Assembly: GCA_036562185.1 (NCBI GenBank)
Contig: DATCKN010000090.1
Coordinates: 1-64,000, forward strand
Direction of reading: 5' to 3'
Source of the DNA: Thermoclostridium sp036562185
Lineage (GTDB): Bacteria; Bacillota; Clostridia; DSM-8532
Length of the DNA stretch: 64,000 nt
Part shown: positions 1 through 8,266 of the stretch, piece after piece
How the letters are laid out: every line of letters begins with the position of its first letter
How positions within the stretch are numbered: the stretch's first letter is position 1
The notes under the pieces: generated by a model
The model's input: the letters and a program-made list of their open reading frames with translations, nothing else
The model's database searches: none
Told to the model about the DNA's origin: nothing
Program-made: the position numbers and the translations under genes

Positions 1-64
1 AAAGAATTAGGCAAACCGAAACGCTAATTTGGGCATTAGGTACATATTCGAAAAGTACAAAAAA

Positions 65-100
65 AATGAAGGGTAGCAATTCTGCAAACCCTTCATTTTT
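65..100 (-). terminator. Rho-independent terminator of tRNA-Pro
   Basis: A perfect 10-bp inverted repeat (AATGAAGGGT at 65-74, ACCCTTCATT at 88-97) has a 13-base loop. Read on the minus strand it lies just past the tRNA and is followed by a run of eight T (59-66 on the plus strand), as expected for an intrinsic terminator. The plus strand also has a short T tail, so it may work both ways. Confidence 0.8.
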
Positions 101-101
101 C

Positions 102-178
102 TGGTCGGAGTGACTGGATTTGAACCAGCGACCTCTTGCACCCCAAGCAAGCACTCATACCATCTGAGCTACACCCCG
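102..178 (-). tRNA. tRNA-Pro (anticodon GGG)
   Basis: The reverse complement folds as a full cloverleaf. The acceptor stem is CGGGGTG with CACTCCG (one G-U), the TCGA-type arm contains GGTTCAAATCC, and the anticodon stem is CTTGC/GCAAG with loop TTGGGGT, which puts anticodon GGG at 142-144. The discriminator is A and CCA is encoded (102-104). It reads the CCC and CCU proline codons. The gene is single, with its own promoter upstream and a terminator directly behind. Confidence 0.95.
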
Positions 179-192
179 AAGCGACATTATGT

Positions 193-221
193 ATTATAAG
201 ACATAATAAAAAAAATCTCAA
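193..221 (-). promoter_or_regulatory. Promoter of tRNA-Pro
   Basis: On the minus strand TTGAGA (216-221) and a perfect TATAAT (193-198) are separated by 17 bases, which include a T8 tract. The expected start of transcription is about 8 bases before the mature tRNA 5' end. Confidence 0.8.
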
Positions 222-344
222 TAGTTTTGTGTAAAAAATTTTTATTACGCGGTATATTGTTATCATTTTGGCATTTTTCATGACTAAAACCAGAATCAGG
301 AGAGCAATATAAAACATGAAAAAAGATTTGGAGGATGATGAAAT

Positions 345-3300
345 ATGCCAAAGCAGATGAAAACAATGGATGGAAATGCGGCTGCAGCTTATGCATCATA
401 TTTTTTCACCGAAGTTGCGGGCATATATCCCATAACCCCTTCTTCACCAATGGCCGAACTGGTGGATGAATGGTCGGCCCATGGGAAGAAAAACATGTTT
501 GATCAGCCGGTAAAGGTTGTAGAAATGCAGTCCGAAGCAGGAGCTGCAGGTGTCGTACATGGGTCGCTTGCTGCAGGCGCTTTAACGACAACATACACTG
601 CATCACAGGGGCTTCTTTTAATGATTCCAAACATGTACAAAATTGCAGGTGAACTTCTCCCAGGAGTTTTCCATGTATCAGCCAGGGCAATTGCAAGCCA
701 CGCATTGTCAATTTTCGGGGATCATCAGGATGTAATGGCATGCCGTCAGACGGGGTTTGCGCTCCTGGCATCGTCGAATGTTCAGGAAGTTATGGATTTG
801 GGTGCAACAGCGCATCTTTGCGCAATTAAGTCACGGGTGCCTTTCCTGCATTTCTTTGATGGATTCAGAACATCCCATGAACAGCAGAAAATAGAGGTAT
901 TGGATTATGAAGAACTGAAAAAACTGGTGGATTTTAATGCAGTTCAACAATTCCGTGAAAGATCTCTGAATCCAAACCGTCCTGTGGTCAGAGGAACGGC
1001 ACAGAACCCGGATATTTTCTTTCAGAACAGAGAAGTGTCTAATCCTTTTTATAACGCCGTACCTGATATTGTTAATGACTATATGCAGGAAATTAATAAA
1101 ATTACAGGAAGGGATTACAAGCCGTTTAATTATTACGGTGATCCGAATGCCGAATATGTTATAGTAGCTATGGGTTCTGTCTGCGACTGCATTGACGAGG
1201 TTGTGGATTACCTTATTGAAAAGGGGGAGAAGGTTGGTTCTGTAAGAGTACATCTGTACAGGCCTTTCTCGCATAAATACCTGCTGAATGTGTTGCCAAA
1301 GACAGTTAAAAAAATAGCAGTACTTGACAGGACAAAAGAACCCGGTGCGCCTGGCGAGCCTTTATATTTGGATATAGTAGATTTCGTGTTCAAAAATAAA
1401 CTGGATATCCAGGTTATTGGCGGCCGGTATGGCCTTGGTTCAAAAGATACAAGACCGTCACAAATTGTTTCTGTTTTTAAAAATTTAAAAGAAGAAAATC
1501 CGAAAGACAAGTTTACAATCGGTATCGTAGACGATGTAACGAATACTTCCCTTGAGGAAGGCGAGATCGTAGATACAACTCCAAAAGGCACAATAAGCTG
1601 CAAATTCTGGGGGCTTGGTTCAGACGGAACTGTTGGTGCAAACAAAACAGCGATAAAAATAATTGGTGATAAAACAGATTTATATGCGCAAGCGTATTTC
1701 TCATATGACAGCAAAAAGTCGGGTGGCTCCACAATATCTCACCTCAGATTTGGAACAAAACCGATACGTTCGCCTTACCTGGTTTATAATGCGGACTATA
1801 TTGCCTGCCATAACCCTTCTTTTGTAAATCAGTTTGATTTGTTAAAAGGGCTTAAGAGACATGGAATTTTTGTTCTTAACTGCCAGTGGAGTGAGGAGGA
1901 ACTGGATGAAAAACTTCCAGCGTCAATAAAAAGGTATATTGCGATTAATGATATTAACTTTTATATAATTAATGCAATTAAAATTGCAGGGGAAGTAGGT
2001 CTCGGCAACCGCATCAACATGGTTATGCAAAGTGTCTTTTTCAAACTGGCCGAAATAATCCCGGTGGATGATGCGATACGCTATCTGAAAGAATCTGTGG
2101 AAACTGCATATGGTAAAAAAGGCCAGAAAATAGTTGATATGAATAAAGAGGCGATTGACAGATCCCTGGAAGCCCTGGTTAGAGTCAATGTCCCGGAAGA
2201 ATGGAAGAATGCTGTTGATGAAGAAGCGCCAATAAAAGATGAGCCTGAATTTGTTAAGAAAATTCAAAGGCCTATGGCAAGACATGAAGGAGATGAGCTT
2301 CCTGTCAGTGCTTTTATTGGTATGGAAGACGGCAGCTTTCCTGTTGGAACAACAAAATATGAAAAACGCGGAATTGCTGTTGTTGTACCCGAATGGCAGA
2401 TTGACAAGTGCATACAATGCAACCAGTGCTCCTATGTTTGTCCTCATGCGGTAATAAGACCGGTTTTATTGGACAGCGATGAGGAAAAAAGAGCCCCTGA
2501 TACTTTCAAAACATTGCAGGCAAAGGGGAAAGGACTTGAGCAGTACAGGTTCAGGATTCAAATCAGCCCGATGGATTGCACAGGCTGCGGCGTATGTGCC
2601 GATGTATGTCCTGCTCCTGGTAAAGCACTGATTATGAAAGATGCAGAGCAGGAAATAATGATGGAATCTGAAAATTACGAGTTTTGCTTATCCGTAACCG
2701 AAAAAGAAGTATTGGATAGGAAGACACTTAAAGGCAGCCAGTTTATACGGCCGTTGTTTGAGTTCAACGGTGCCTGCCCTGGTTGCGGAGAAACACCTTA
2801 TGTTAAGCTTCTTACCCAGCTGTTTGGCGACAGGATGCTGATTGCAAATGCAACAGGTTGTTCATCGATATACAGTGCCAGCGCTCCGTCAATACCGTAT
2901 ACAACAAATGCTTCAGGAAAAGGTCCGGCATGGGGAAATTCCCTGTTTGAGGATAATGCCGAATACGGATATGGGATGTTCCTGGGTGTAAAACAGCTCA
3001 GGGAGAAAATAGCAGATTTAATGAAAGAGGCAATTAAAACCGACGTTTCGGACAAAGCAAAAGACGTATTTCAAAAGTGGCTGGACAGTTTCGATGACGG
3101 AGAAGAATCGAAGAAAGCATCGGCTATGGTGATGGAAGTATTGAAAGAAACCCCGGCCGATCCTGTATTTAAGCAGATTCTCTCACTTAAGGACTATCTT
3201 GTCAAGCAATCGCAATGGATTATCGGCGGTGACGGCTGGGCTTATGATATAGGGTATGGAGGTGTGGATCAGGTTCTTTCAACCGGTGATGATGTAAACC

Positions 3301-3863
3301 TGCTTGTTCTGGATACAGAAGTATACTCAAATACAGGAGGGCAATCATCAAAAGCAACACCAACTGCGGCTGTTGCAAAATTTGCGGCTGCCGGCAAGAA
3401 AATCAGGAAAAAAGACCTCGGCATGATGGCAATGAGTTATGGTTATGTGTACGTGGCCCAAATTGCAATGGGTGCAAACATGAATCAAACCATAAAAGCC
3501 CTTGTCGAGGCTGAAAGTTATAAAGGTCCGTCGCTGATAATTGCATATTCTCCATGTATCAGCCATGGTATTAAAACCGGAATGGGAACAAGCATCGCAG
3601 AAGAAAAAAAAGCCGTTGATTGCGGATACTGGCACCTGTACCGTTATAACCCGGTCCTTAAGGAGCAAGGAAAAAATCCGTTTATTCTTGACTCCAAGGA
3701 ACCTACCAAGGATTTCAAGGAATTCCTGCGCGGAGAGGTGCGGTATTCACAACTTGCAACAGTGTTCCCTGATATTGCAGAGGATATGTTTGAGCAGGCT
3801 GCAAAACATGCAAGGGAAAGATACGAGGCCTATAAATGTCTGGCTGATATGCAATATCAATAA
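345..3863 (+). CDS. nifJ: Pyruvate:ferredoxin (flavodoxin) oxidoreductase
   Basis: This is the single-chain PFOR of anaerobes: pyruvate + CoA + oxidised ferredoxin gives acetyl-CoA, CO2 and reduced ferredoxin, in the cytoplasm. At 1172 residues it has the usual full length. Visible in order are the N-terminal pyrimidine-binding domain with YPITPSSPMAE near residue 27, two ferredoxin-type 4Fe-4S motifs (CIQCNQCSYVCP near 688 and CTGCGVCADVCP near 745), cysteines of a third cluster (CPGCGET near 810), and the TPP site GDGWAYDIGYGG near 960 followed by NTGGQSS. GGAGG at 330-334 supports the ATG at 345. It is monocistronic, ending in a terminator. nifJ/por naming is by family; a role in nitrogen fixation is not implied. 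Confidence 0.98.
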   Translation: MPKQMKTMDGNAAAAYASYFFTEVAGIYPITPSSPMAELVDEWSAHGKKNMFDQPVKVVEMQSEAGAAGVVHGSLAAGALTTTYTASQGLLLMIPNMYKIAGELLPGVFHVSARAIASHALSIFGDHQDVMACRQTGFALLASSNVQEVMDLGATAHLCAIKSRVPFLHFFDGFRTSHEQQKIEVLDYEELKKLVDFNAVQQFRERSLNPNRPVVRGTAQNPDIFFQNREVSNPFYNAVPDIVNDYMQEINKITGRDYKPFNYYGDPNAEYVIVAMGSVCDCIDEVVDYLIEKGEKVGSVRVHLYRPFSHKYLLNVLPKTVKKIAVLDRTKEPGAPGEPLYLDIVDFVFKNKLDIQVIGGRYGLGSKDTRPSQIVSVFKNLKEENPKDKFTIGIVDDVTNTSLEEGEIVDTTPKGTISCKFWGLGSDGTVGANKTAIKIIGDKTDLYAQAYFSYDSKKSGGSTISHLRFGTKPIRSPYLVYNADYIACHNPSFVNQFDLLKGLKRHGIFVLNCQWSEEELDEKLPASIKRYIAINDINFYIINAIKIAGEVGLGNRINMVMQSVFFKLAEIIPVDDAIRYLKESVETAYGKKGQKIVDMNKEAIDRSLEALVRVNVPEEWKNAVDEEAPIKDEPEFVKKIQRPMARHEGDELPVSAFIGMEDGSFPVGTTKYEKRGIAVVVPEWQIDKCIQCNQCSYVCPHAVIRPVLLDSDEEKRAPDTFKTLQAKGKGLEQYRFRIQISPMDCTGCGVCADVCPAPGKALIMKDAEQEIMMESENYEFCLSVTEKEVLDRKTLKGSQFIRPLFEFNGACPGCGETPYVKLLTQLFGDRMLIANATGCSSIYSASAPSIPYTTNASGKGPAWGNSLFEDNAEYGYGMFLGVKQLREKIADLMKEAIKTDVSDKAKDVFQKWLDSFDDGEESKKASAMVMEVLKETPADPVFKQILSLKDYLVKQSQWIIGGDGWAYDIGYGGVDQVLSTGDDVNLLVLDTEVYSNTGGQSSKATPTAAVAKFAAAGKKIRKKDLGMMAMSYGYVYVAQIAMGANMNQTIKALVEAESYKGPSLIIAYSPCISHGIKTGMGTSIAEEKKAVDCGYWHLYRYNPVLKEQGKNPFILDSKEPTKDFKEFLRGEVRYSQLATVFPDIAEDMFEQAAKHARERYEAYKCLADMQYQ

Positions 3864-3877
3864 ATAACAGTAAACAG

Positions 3878-3909
3878 AGGCGTCTTGAATAAAGGCGCCT
3901 TAAATTTTT
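3878..3909 (+). terminator. Terminator of the PFOR gene
   Basis: A 9-bp stem (AGGCGTCTT at 3878-3886, AAGGCGCCT at 3892-3900, one G-U pair) has a 5-base loop and is followed by TAAATTTTT. It lies 15 bases past the PFOR stop codon. Confidence 0.8.
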
Positions 3910-4073
3910 ATGCCAGCCGGCTGAAAACAGAACCTGCTTCTAATGCACTATAAAATTAAGTTAAGAGCTGTTTGAAGGTAGAATCACCATATAAACCAAA
4001 TAACCCGTCAGTGTTAAAATATCGGTTATTAGGCAAAAGTTTGTGATTATTGTGATTTTCCGGAAAGTGGAAT

Positions 4074-4117
4074 CAAAGGGGCTGCAACAGGTTTATGATT
4101 ATGGATCAGCCCCTTTG
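4074..4117. repeat. Perfect 11-bp inverted repeat in intergenic DNA
   Basis: CAAAGGGGCTG (4074-4084) and CAGCCCCTTTG (4107-4117) pair perfectly around a 22-base loop. Neither strand shows a T tract after the stem, so it is not a standard intrinsic terminator. It lies in the gap of about 290 bases between the PFOR terminator and a convergent small gene; I see nothing else in that gap. It may end transcription weakly from both sides or be a regulatory RNA structure. Confidence 0.6.
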
Positions 4118-4198
4118 ACAATTCAGCTTATAGAAGTTTTGCTATAACTTAAAATGCCGCTTTGTGCTGCCATGCGTCATTTTAACTGTCATCACAGG

Positions 4199-4366
4199 CT
4201 ATTTCTGGTTTTGATCCACATATTCCTTGGCATTAATTACTCCTATTTCCTTTGGTATTATAACCCTTGATACGGGTTTTGTTTGTTCAATATCGACCCA
4301 AGAGGCGGTATCATGCCTTTCTATGGGTTTTTGCATGAAGGTTTGTTTTTTCTTGTTATCAATCAT
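4199..4366 (-). CDS. Small spore-associated protein, DUF3787 type
   Basis: The gene encodes 55 residues and its ATG at 4366 is set by AAAGGAGGA (4373-4380), 6 bases upstream. The protein is polar, has no signal peptide or membrane segment, and carries PIERHDTASWVDIE followed by KPVSRVIIP and NAKEYVDQNQK. These match what I know of the DUF3787 family, whose members are annotated in clostridia as small spore-surface proteins; the assignment rests on recalled family motifs. It stands alone, convergent with the PFOR gene and divergent from the methyltransferase at 4630. A sporulation-specific promoter is expected, but I could not pick one with confidence. Confidence 0.8.
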   Translation of the reverse strand: MIDNKKKQTFMQKPIERHDTASWVDIEQTKPVSRVIIPKEIGVINAKEYVDQNQK

Positions 4367-4462
4367 ACGAATCCTCCTTTGCAATTAAAATAAAATCCAT
4401 CGAATTTTTCTTATTATTTCTCTGAATATAATAAATATTTGCATTATATCAGCAAATTAAAA

Positions 4463-4491
4463 ATATTTTCACTTTGCCAATGTGAAAATAT
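4463..4491. repeat. 10-bp inverted repeat between divergent genes
   Basis: ATATTTTCAC (4463-4472) and GTGAAAATAT (4482-4491) flank a 9-base spacer. It lies between the divergent DUF3787 gene and the methyltransferase gene, so an operator is more likely than a terminator. No regulator is suggested by the sequence. Confidence 0.45.
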
Positions 4492-4629
4492 ATAAGTATT
4501 AAACTGAGAGCTACTGAAAAAGCTGATTTATTTACATCATATTGAGAAAAATACAACTAAACAACCTTTTATTTTTCGTCACGCTATGGTAAAATTAGGC
4601 GAAAATTCATTTGGAGGGGTATTATCTGC

Positions 4630-5493
4630 ATGTTACTTGCTGACAAATGGGAAGATTATGAGCTTATAGATACGGGGAACGGAGAAAAACTTGAAAGATG
4701 GGGAAAATTTATATTGCGGCGGCCCGATCCGCAGGTCATCTGGCCTAACATGAGCGATGAAAAAGTATGGGAAAAGGCAGATGCCCACTATCACAGAAGC
4801 CAGAGCGGGGGAGGGCGATGGGAATATAAGAAGAAACTTCCCGAAAGATGGACTGTCAGATATGGGGATCTGTCATTTTATATAGAACCTACCGGGTTTA
4901 AACACACCGGGTTGTTTCCTGAACAGGCTGTTAACTGGGAATGGATGATTAATAAGATAAGATCATCGGCAAAGCCTGTTCGGGTGCTGAACCTCTTTGC
5001 ATATACCGGAGGTGCTACAGTGGCCTGTGCCTATGCAGGAGCTGAAGTCTGCCATGTGGATGCTGCTAAGGGCATGGTGACCAGGGCAAAGGAGAATATT
5101 GCACTGTCAGGGCTTAGCGACCGGGTTGTAAGGTTCATAACCGATGATGTGGTGAAATTTGTTCGGAGAGAAAAGCGCAGGGGAAAAACGTATGAAGGAA
5201 TCATCATGGATCCTCCGTCCTATGGAAGAGGCCCAAAAGGTGAGCTGTGGAAGATTGAAGATGAGCTTTTCGGGCTGGTGGAATTGTGTATGGACATATT
5301 AAGCCCCGAACCATTGTTCTTCCTGATAAATTCATATACTACCGGGCTGGCTCCCAGCGTTTTGACTAATATTTTATCCTTGTCCATGGTAAAAAAATTC
5401 GGAGGTCATGCATATAGTGATGAAATTGGTTTACCTATATCAAAATCAGGACTTGTTCTGCCATGCGGAGCATCAGGCAGATGGGAAAGGTAA
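4630..5493 (+). CDS. Class I SAM-dependent methyltransferase, RlmI/RlmK-like
   Basis: The 287-residue cytosolic protein has the Rossmann-type SAM site VLNLFAYTGGATVACAYAGA (near residue 118), the acidic VDAAKGM that follows, and the catalytic-loop motif MDPPSYGRGPKGE near 194. This is the layout of the Methyltrans_SAM family (PF10672), related to 23S rRNA cytosine-C5 and guanine methyltransferases. The exact target base cannot be read from sequence. It lacks the N-terminal PUA domain of RlmI. The ATG at 4630 follows GGAGGGG by 10 bases. It is monocistronic, and DNA downstream is degenerate. Conventional alternative: a generic rRNA large-subunit methyltransferase. Confidence 0.88.
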   Translation: MLLADKWEDYELIDTGNGEKLERWGKFILRRPDPQVIWPNMSDEKVWEKADAHYHRSQSGGGRWEYKKKLPERWTVRYGDLSFYIEPTGFKHTGLFPEQAVNWEWMINKIRSSAKPVRVLNLFAYTGGATVACAYAGAEVCHVDAAKGMVTRAKENIALSGLSDRVVRFITDDVVKFVRREKRRGKTYEGIIMDPPSYGRGPKGELWKIEDELFGLVELCMDILSPEPLFFLINSYTTGLAPSVLTNILSLSMVKKFGGHAYSDEIGLPISKSGLVLPCGASGRWER

Positions 5494-5570
5494 GGGCAAA
5501 TGCTTTGCCGGTGTATTTTAAGTATGTTAACCAATATTAACGTATTCATATAATTAAGAAATTTAAGCAG

Positions 5571-5760
5571 GAAGATGGTTTGCCAATCAATTTACAGCCA
5601 TCTTCTAAAGGTGGGGTACTGGCAGCAAAGCACTTTATAAGTAAGGGATACCGGAGTTTTGCTTTTGTAGGCGGAACCATGACATAGGGTGTAATAATGC
5701 AGCGTTTATATGGTTTCAGGGATACATTGGAGGAATATGGGTTTTCGCTGAATGCGGATC
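5571..5760 (+). pseudogene. LacI-family regulator remnant (effector domain piece)
   Basis: In the frame of position 5616 the DNA reads GGVLAAKHFISKGYRSFAFVGG, a stop (TAG at 5685-5687), then GVIMQRLYGFRDTLEEYGF. This is the typical LacI/GalR pattern in which an AA-HLI-LGHRRIAFIGG strand is followed by R--GF-EALEEAG. No helix-turn-helix region precedes it: the frame is closed by a stop at 5538-5540. So it is a headless, interrupted fragment and not a working regulator. It runs directly into glycosidase sequence near 5760. Confidence 0.75.
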
Positions 5761-5761
5761 A

Positions 5762-6330
5762 GATATTGGATGCATGGTTCTGGAATCATGGAGTGGCGAA
5801 GAAACTTTCTATATTTTCAATGGTGCAAAGTATGAACAGAAGGACGGAGGAAGCTTTCAATTATGGTGATTTCACCTATGGGCAGCATTGCATGTGGCCT
5901 GATCCAAAAGCTTTTACCGGGATACTCGAAGAAAACAATATCAAGCTAATTCTCTGGCAGATTCCTGTAATAAAATATGTAGAAGGCAATATAGGAAATC
6001 AGCTTATTAACGATGAATCCCATGCCATAAAGAATGAATACTGCATTATGAATGATGACCTAACCCCATACAGGATTACCGACAACTGGTTCAACAATTC
6101 ATTGGTTCTGGATTTTACAAACCCGGAAGCGGTGGAATGGTGGTTCAAAAAGAGGGAATATCTTTTGGGTGAACTGAATGTGGCCGGTTTTAAAACTGAT
6201 GGCGGGGAATTTGTATATGACAGCAGTGTAAGATTTTACGACGGTAAAGACGGAGAAGAAATGCATAATTTATATCCGAATTTGTATATGGAGGCTTACC
6301 ATGATTTTTTAAAAAGGCATTTAAGGAAAA
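5762..6330 (+). pseudogene. GH31 alpha-glycosidase/alpha-xylosidase remnant, frameshifted
   Basis: Codons from about 5762 read MVLESWSGEETFYIFNGAKY in one frame; a frameshift near 5850 moves the homology to the frame of 5697, which continues with FNYGDFTYGQ, WPDPKAF, LILWQIPVIKY, LVLDFTNPEAVEWWF and GFKTDGGEF. The last motif holds the usual GH31 nucleophile aspartate. Homology stops near 6320, where the tail becomes unrelated (LRKISKILDIL) and ends at 6356. Only about 190 of more than 600 catalytic residues remain, so no active enzyme is expected. A 219-codon open frame starting at 5697 spans both remnants and could be mistaken for a gene. Confidence 0.8.
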
Positions 6331-6445
6331 TATCTAAGATATTGGATATTTTATAAATAAAAATTGAATTGAACAGCAGTAAGTTTTGTACCATTTTCTT
6401 AATTTGTTGTAGTATAATAAAATAAGAATATAAAGCGAAAAAATA

Positions 6446-6470
6446 CCTGAAAAATGTCACATTTTTCGGG
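6446..6470 (+). promoter_or_regulatory. Hairpin in the leader of the DUF4015 lipoprotein gene
   Basis: CCTGAAAAAT (6446-6455) pairs with ATTTTTCGGG (6461-6470, one G-U) around GTCAC. A TATAAT at 6413-6418 lies just upstream, with no well-spaced -35 box. The hairpin would be in the 5' leader, 50 bases before the start codon. Function unknown. Confidence 0.4.
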
Positions 6471-6520
6471 GAAAATGACAGTGCTTTAACTTACACATAA
6501 GAAAAATTAGGGGGATTAAG

Positions 6521-7738
6521 ATGCGAGGCTACAAAATTTTCTTACTGCTGTTCATTTGCTTTTTTACCATTTCTTTAACAGGTTGTAAGTTTGAAAATGC
6601 AAAGAACCATCCTGCTGCCAAACCCAATCAGCAAATATCAGAAACGCCCAATTCAAAACCAACAGATGTGTTAAATACTCCTTCACCGACACCTGAACCC
6701 ACCGTTACTCCAACTCCTGAACCAACAAAGAAAGAAGTAAAGGTAAAAGGTCTGTACCTTACAGGGTGGTCTGCCGGAAACAAGGAAAGAATGGAGCATT
6801 ATATTAATCTTGTCGAAGAAACGGAACTGAATGCTTTTGTAATAGACATAAAAAACGACGACGGTATTGTAAGTTACGAATCAAAGGTTCCTGCAGTGGT
6901 TGAAGCAGGTACTTACCTTAAAAAGTATAATCCGGATAAGCTTATTGAAACGCTTCATGAAAAAGATATATATGTTATTGGACGAATTGTGTGTTTCAGA
7001 GATCCAGCCTATTCAAAAAAATACCCTGACCGGGCGGTCAGGCACGTTAACGGTGGCTTATGGTGTGAAGAAAAAAACAATGATAACATGACATGGTTAA
7101 ATCCATGTGATGAACGGAACTGGAAATATATAGTTGATATTGCGAAAGAAGCCGTTGAATTGGGATTTGATGAAATCCAGTTTGACTATGTGCGTTTTCC
7201 CGATGGAACCCGTCGTAACATGGATTTTGGCAGGACAGATTTTGTAAAATATGAAATTATTAACAATTTTCTTGCCTATGCAAGAAAGGAAATGCCTGAT
7301 GTGACAATTTCTGCAGATATTTTTGGAATTGTCTGTGTAAGCCCTGAAGATCGTGAAGATATAGGCCAGTACCTAGAGATGATTGGCAAGGATCTGGATT
7401 ATATTTCACCTATGACGTACCCCTCATTATATGCAAGAGGGCAGGTAGTAAACGGCATTAAATTTCCAAACCCTGATCTTGAGCCATATTCTGTGATATA
7501 TAATACGCTTCTGATGGCGAAAGAAAGGATTTCAAAAGTCGAGAACTATAAGGCCGGTATACGTCCTTACCTTCAGGCATACACTGCCAGCTGGCTGCCT
7601 AAAGACGCACATCAGAAATATACCGCCGAGCAGTACAGACAACAAATACAGGCAGTATATGATGCGGGTTATGAGCAATGGATTTTCTGGGATGCAAATA
7701 ATAAATATGAGGGGTATGAAGCATTTTATAAAGAATAA
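6521..7738 (+). CDS. Lipoprotein, putative glycoside hydrolase (DUF4015)
   Basis: The 405-residue protein begins with a lipoprotein signal peptide (hydrophobic 5-18, lipobox LTGC with Cys22), then a Pro/Thr-rich linker (about 45-70), then a (beta/alpha)8-like domain. The domain shows GLYLTGWSAG, NAFVIDIKNDDG, GFDEIQFDYVRFPDG and ISPMTYPSLYARG, the hallmarks of the DUF4015/COG1306 putative glycoside hydrolase family (PF13200). Acidic residues in IDIKNDDG and DEIQFDYVRFP are the likely catalytic candidates. The protein should sit on the outer face of the membrane. GGGGG upstream supports the ATG at 6521. It ends in a clear terminator. The substrate is unknown. Confidence 0.88.
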   Translation: MRGYKIFLLLFICFFTISLTGCKFENAKNHPAAKPNQQISETPNSKPTDVLNTPSPTPEPTVTPTPEPTKKEVKVKGLYLTGWSAGNKERMEHYINLVEETELNAFVIDIKNDDGIVSYESKVPAVVEAGTYLKKYNPDKLIETLHEKDIYVIGRIVCFRDPAYSKKYPDRAVRHVNGGLWCEEKNNDNMTWLNPCDERNWKYIVDIAKEAVELGFDEIQFDYVRFPDGTRRNMDFGRTDFVKYEIINNFLAYARKEMPDVTISADIFGIVCVSPEDREDIGQYLEMIGKDLDYISPMTYPSLYARGQVVNGIKFPNPDLEPYSVIYNTLLMAKERISKVENYKAGIRPYLQAYTASWLPKDAHQKYTAEQYRQQIQAVYDAGYEQWIFWDANNKYEGYEAFYKE

Positions 7739-7766
7739 ATAAGAGTTTACATTAAATACAGAAAAA

Positions 7767-7828
7767 GATGGCTCCTTCACGGTTTTTGAAACAAGTTAAT
7801 GCATGAATGGGTGAAGCGAGCCATTTTT
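7767..7828 (+). terminator. Terminator of the DUF4015 lipoprotein gene
   Basis: A long imperfect stem pairs GATGGCTCCTTCAC (about 7767-7780) with GTGAAGCGAGCCAT (7811-7824), followed by TTTTT. The loop is about 30 bases. Confidence 0.7.
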
Positions 7829-7845
7829 GAATCATAATCTGATGT

Positions 7846-8001
7846 TTAAATTTTAGTTTCCTTTCCTTCGTGATGTACAAAAACTATGGGTTTCCCTTCA
7901 GCAGTTGCAACCCTGCGGTCAAACTCCTTTTCCTTTTCTTTGTTTGTTTTAAAGCAATAAGGATGCTTTGATAAAAAATCTTTAAATTCATTATACTTCA
8001 A
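7846..8001 (-). CDS. Small hypothetical protein with TTG start
   Basis: A 51-residue frame starts at TTG 8001 and ends at TAA 7846-7848. AAAGGAG lies 11 bases upstream of the TTG. An ATG closer to this site opens only four codons (ATG ATT ATT GCT TGA), overlapping the TTG, which is an odd arrangement. The peptide is highly charged, with TNKEKEKEFDRRVATAEG and ending in VFVHHEGKETKI, and has no signal peptide or cysteine cluster. The well-formed, codon-like sequence and ribosome site argue for a real gene, but I do not recognise a family. Confidence 0.6.
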   Translation of the reverse strand: MKYNEFKDFLSKHPYCFKTNKEKEKEFDRRVATAEGKPIVFVHHEGKETKI

Positions 8002-8135
8002 GCAATAATCATCTCCTTTATTCAACGTTCACTAATAATATATGAAACAAGCCATAAAAGGTTCGTACCGTACCAAAGAAATCAACATAAAATTTTCTTC
8101 AATGTAATACCTGTTTCCACATAAAACAAATTTCC

Positions 8136-8164
8136 TTGCGCAGAAAAATATTTTAAACTATAAT
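8136..8164 (+). promoter_or_regulatory. Promoter of guaA
   Basis: TTGCGC (8136-8141) and a perfect TATAAT (8159-8164) are 17 bases apart. The leader to the guaA start is about 95 bases. I looked for a purine riboswitch core in it and saw none. Confidence 0.65.
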
Positions 8165-8266
8165 ATAGGAATGTTGAATTACATAACCTTAAAATGCGCT
8201 ATATATACATAGTTTTTTTGCCAACATATAAACTGAAATCTACCAACCCCGAAAGGAGGGCTTTTA

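Noticed and set aside
93..317. 74-codon minus-strand frame
   Set aside because: It covers tRNA-Pro and its promoter and has no ribosome site.
831..2447. Several long minus-strand frames inside the PFOR gene (up to 174 codons)
   Set aside because: They are antisense shadows of a well-conserved gene, have no ribosome sites and no recognisable motifs.
5697..6356. 219-codon frame as an intact gene
   Set aside because: Its N-terminus is LacI sequence, its body is a GH31 piece in shifted frames, and its last residues match neither.
8020..8266. Possible purine riboswitch before guaA
   Set aside because: I looked for the conserved purine-riboswitch core and loop pair and did not see them.
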